Below, piece after piece: positions 5,062-5,093 of a stretch of 5,093 bases of DNA. Every line of letters starts with the position of its first letter. Position 1 is the first letter of the stretch. Below the pieces are notes generated by a model. That model was not told the DNA's origin. It saw nothing but the letters and a program-made list of their open reading frames with translations, and did no database searches. The position numbers were made by a program, and so were the translations under genes. Location of the stretch: contig WTBG01000310.1 in assembly GCA_013139225.1 (NCBI GenBank), positions 1 through 5,093 on the forward strand, written 5' to 3'. This stretch comes from Deltaproteobacteria bacterium. Its GTDB lineage: Bacteria > Desulfobacterota > WTBG01.

Positions 5062-5093
5062 GGAAATTGTTTACTTACGATAATGTGCTCAAG

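Overview
The window holds a conserved bacterial translation operon, read entirely on the minus strand. From right to left (transcription order) it contains a sigma70-type promoter (about 5033-5061), tRNA-Val(GAC), thrS, infC, rpmI, rplT, pheS and the first 162 codons of pheT, which runs off the left edge. There are no phage, transposase, CRISPR or defence genes. All genes have intact reading frames and the expected family motifs.

Organism: this is a bacterium with moderately AT-rich DNA (judged by eye). The gene order thrS-infC-rpmI-rplT-pheS-pheT is shared by many phyla and is not diagnostic. The pheS-pheT gap contains three short repeat types that I recall from intergenic regions of large environmental genomes (for example anammox Planctomycetes, Omnitrophota, Desulfobacterota, Nitrospirota). 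An uncultured environmental lineage of that kind is my guess, with low confidence.

How it works together: the promoter lies 5' of the tRNA gene, and only 14 bases separate the encoded CCA end from the first thrS start codon. The tRNA is therefore probably cut out of a tRNA-mRNA transcript. The operon then makes threonyl-tRNA synthetase, initiation factor IF3, ribosomal proteins L35 and L20, and the two subunits of phenylalanyl-tRNA synthetase, all needed in proportion to growth.

The interesting content lies between the genes. (1) infC has no usable ATG/GTG/TTG start. Homology and a full-strength Shine-Dalgarno point to ATA at 2899-2901, so the conserved N-terminus is lost if the first standard start (TTG at 2824-2826) is used. 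(2) The 100-base infC-rpmI gap can fold into a 9-bp helix overlapping the rpmI ribosome binding site, with a stacked inner helix; this is a candidate L20 feedback operator. (3) The 146-base pheS-pheT gap is filled by a cluster of three different repeat elements, one abutting or supplying the pheS stop codon and one leading into the pheT ribosome binding site. (4) pheS has no visible Shine-Dalgarno. I see no wholly new system; these regulatory oddities are what deserves checking.
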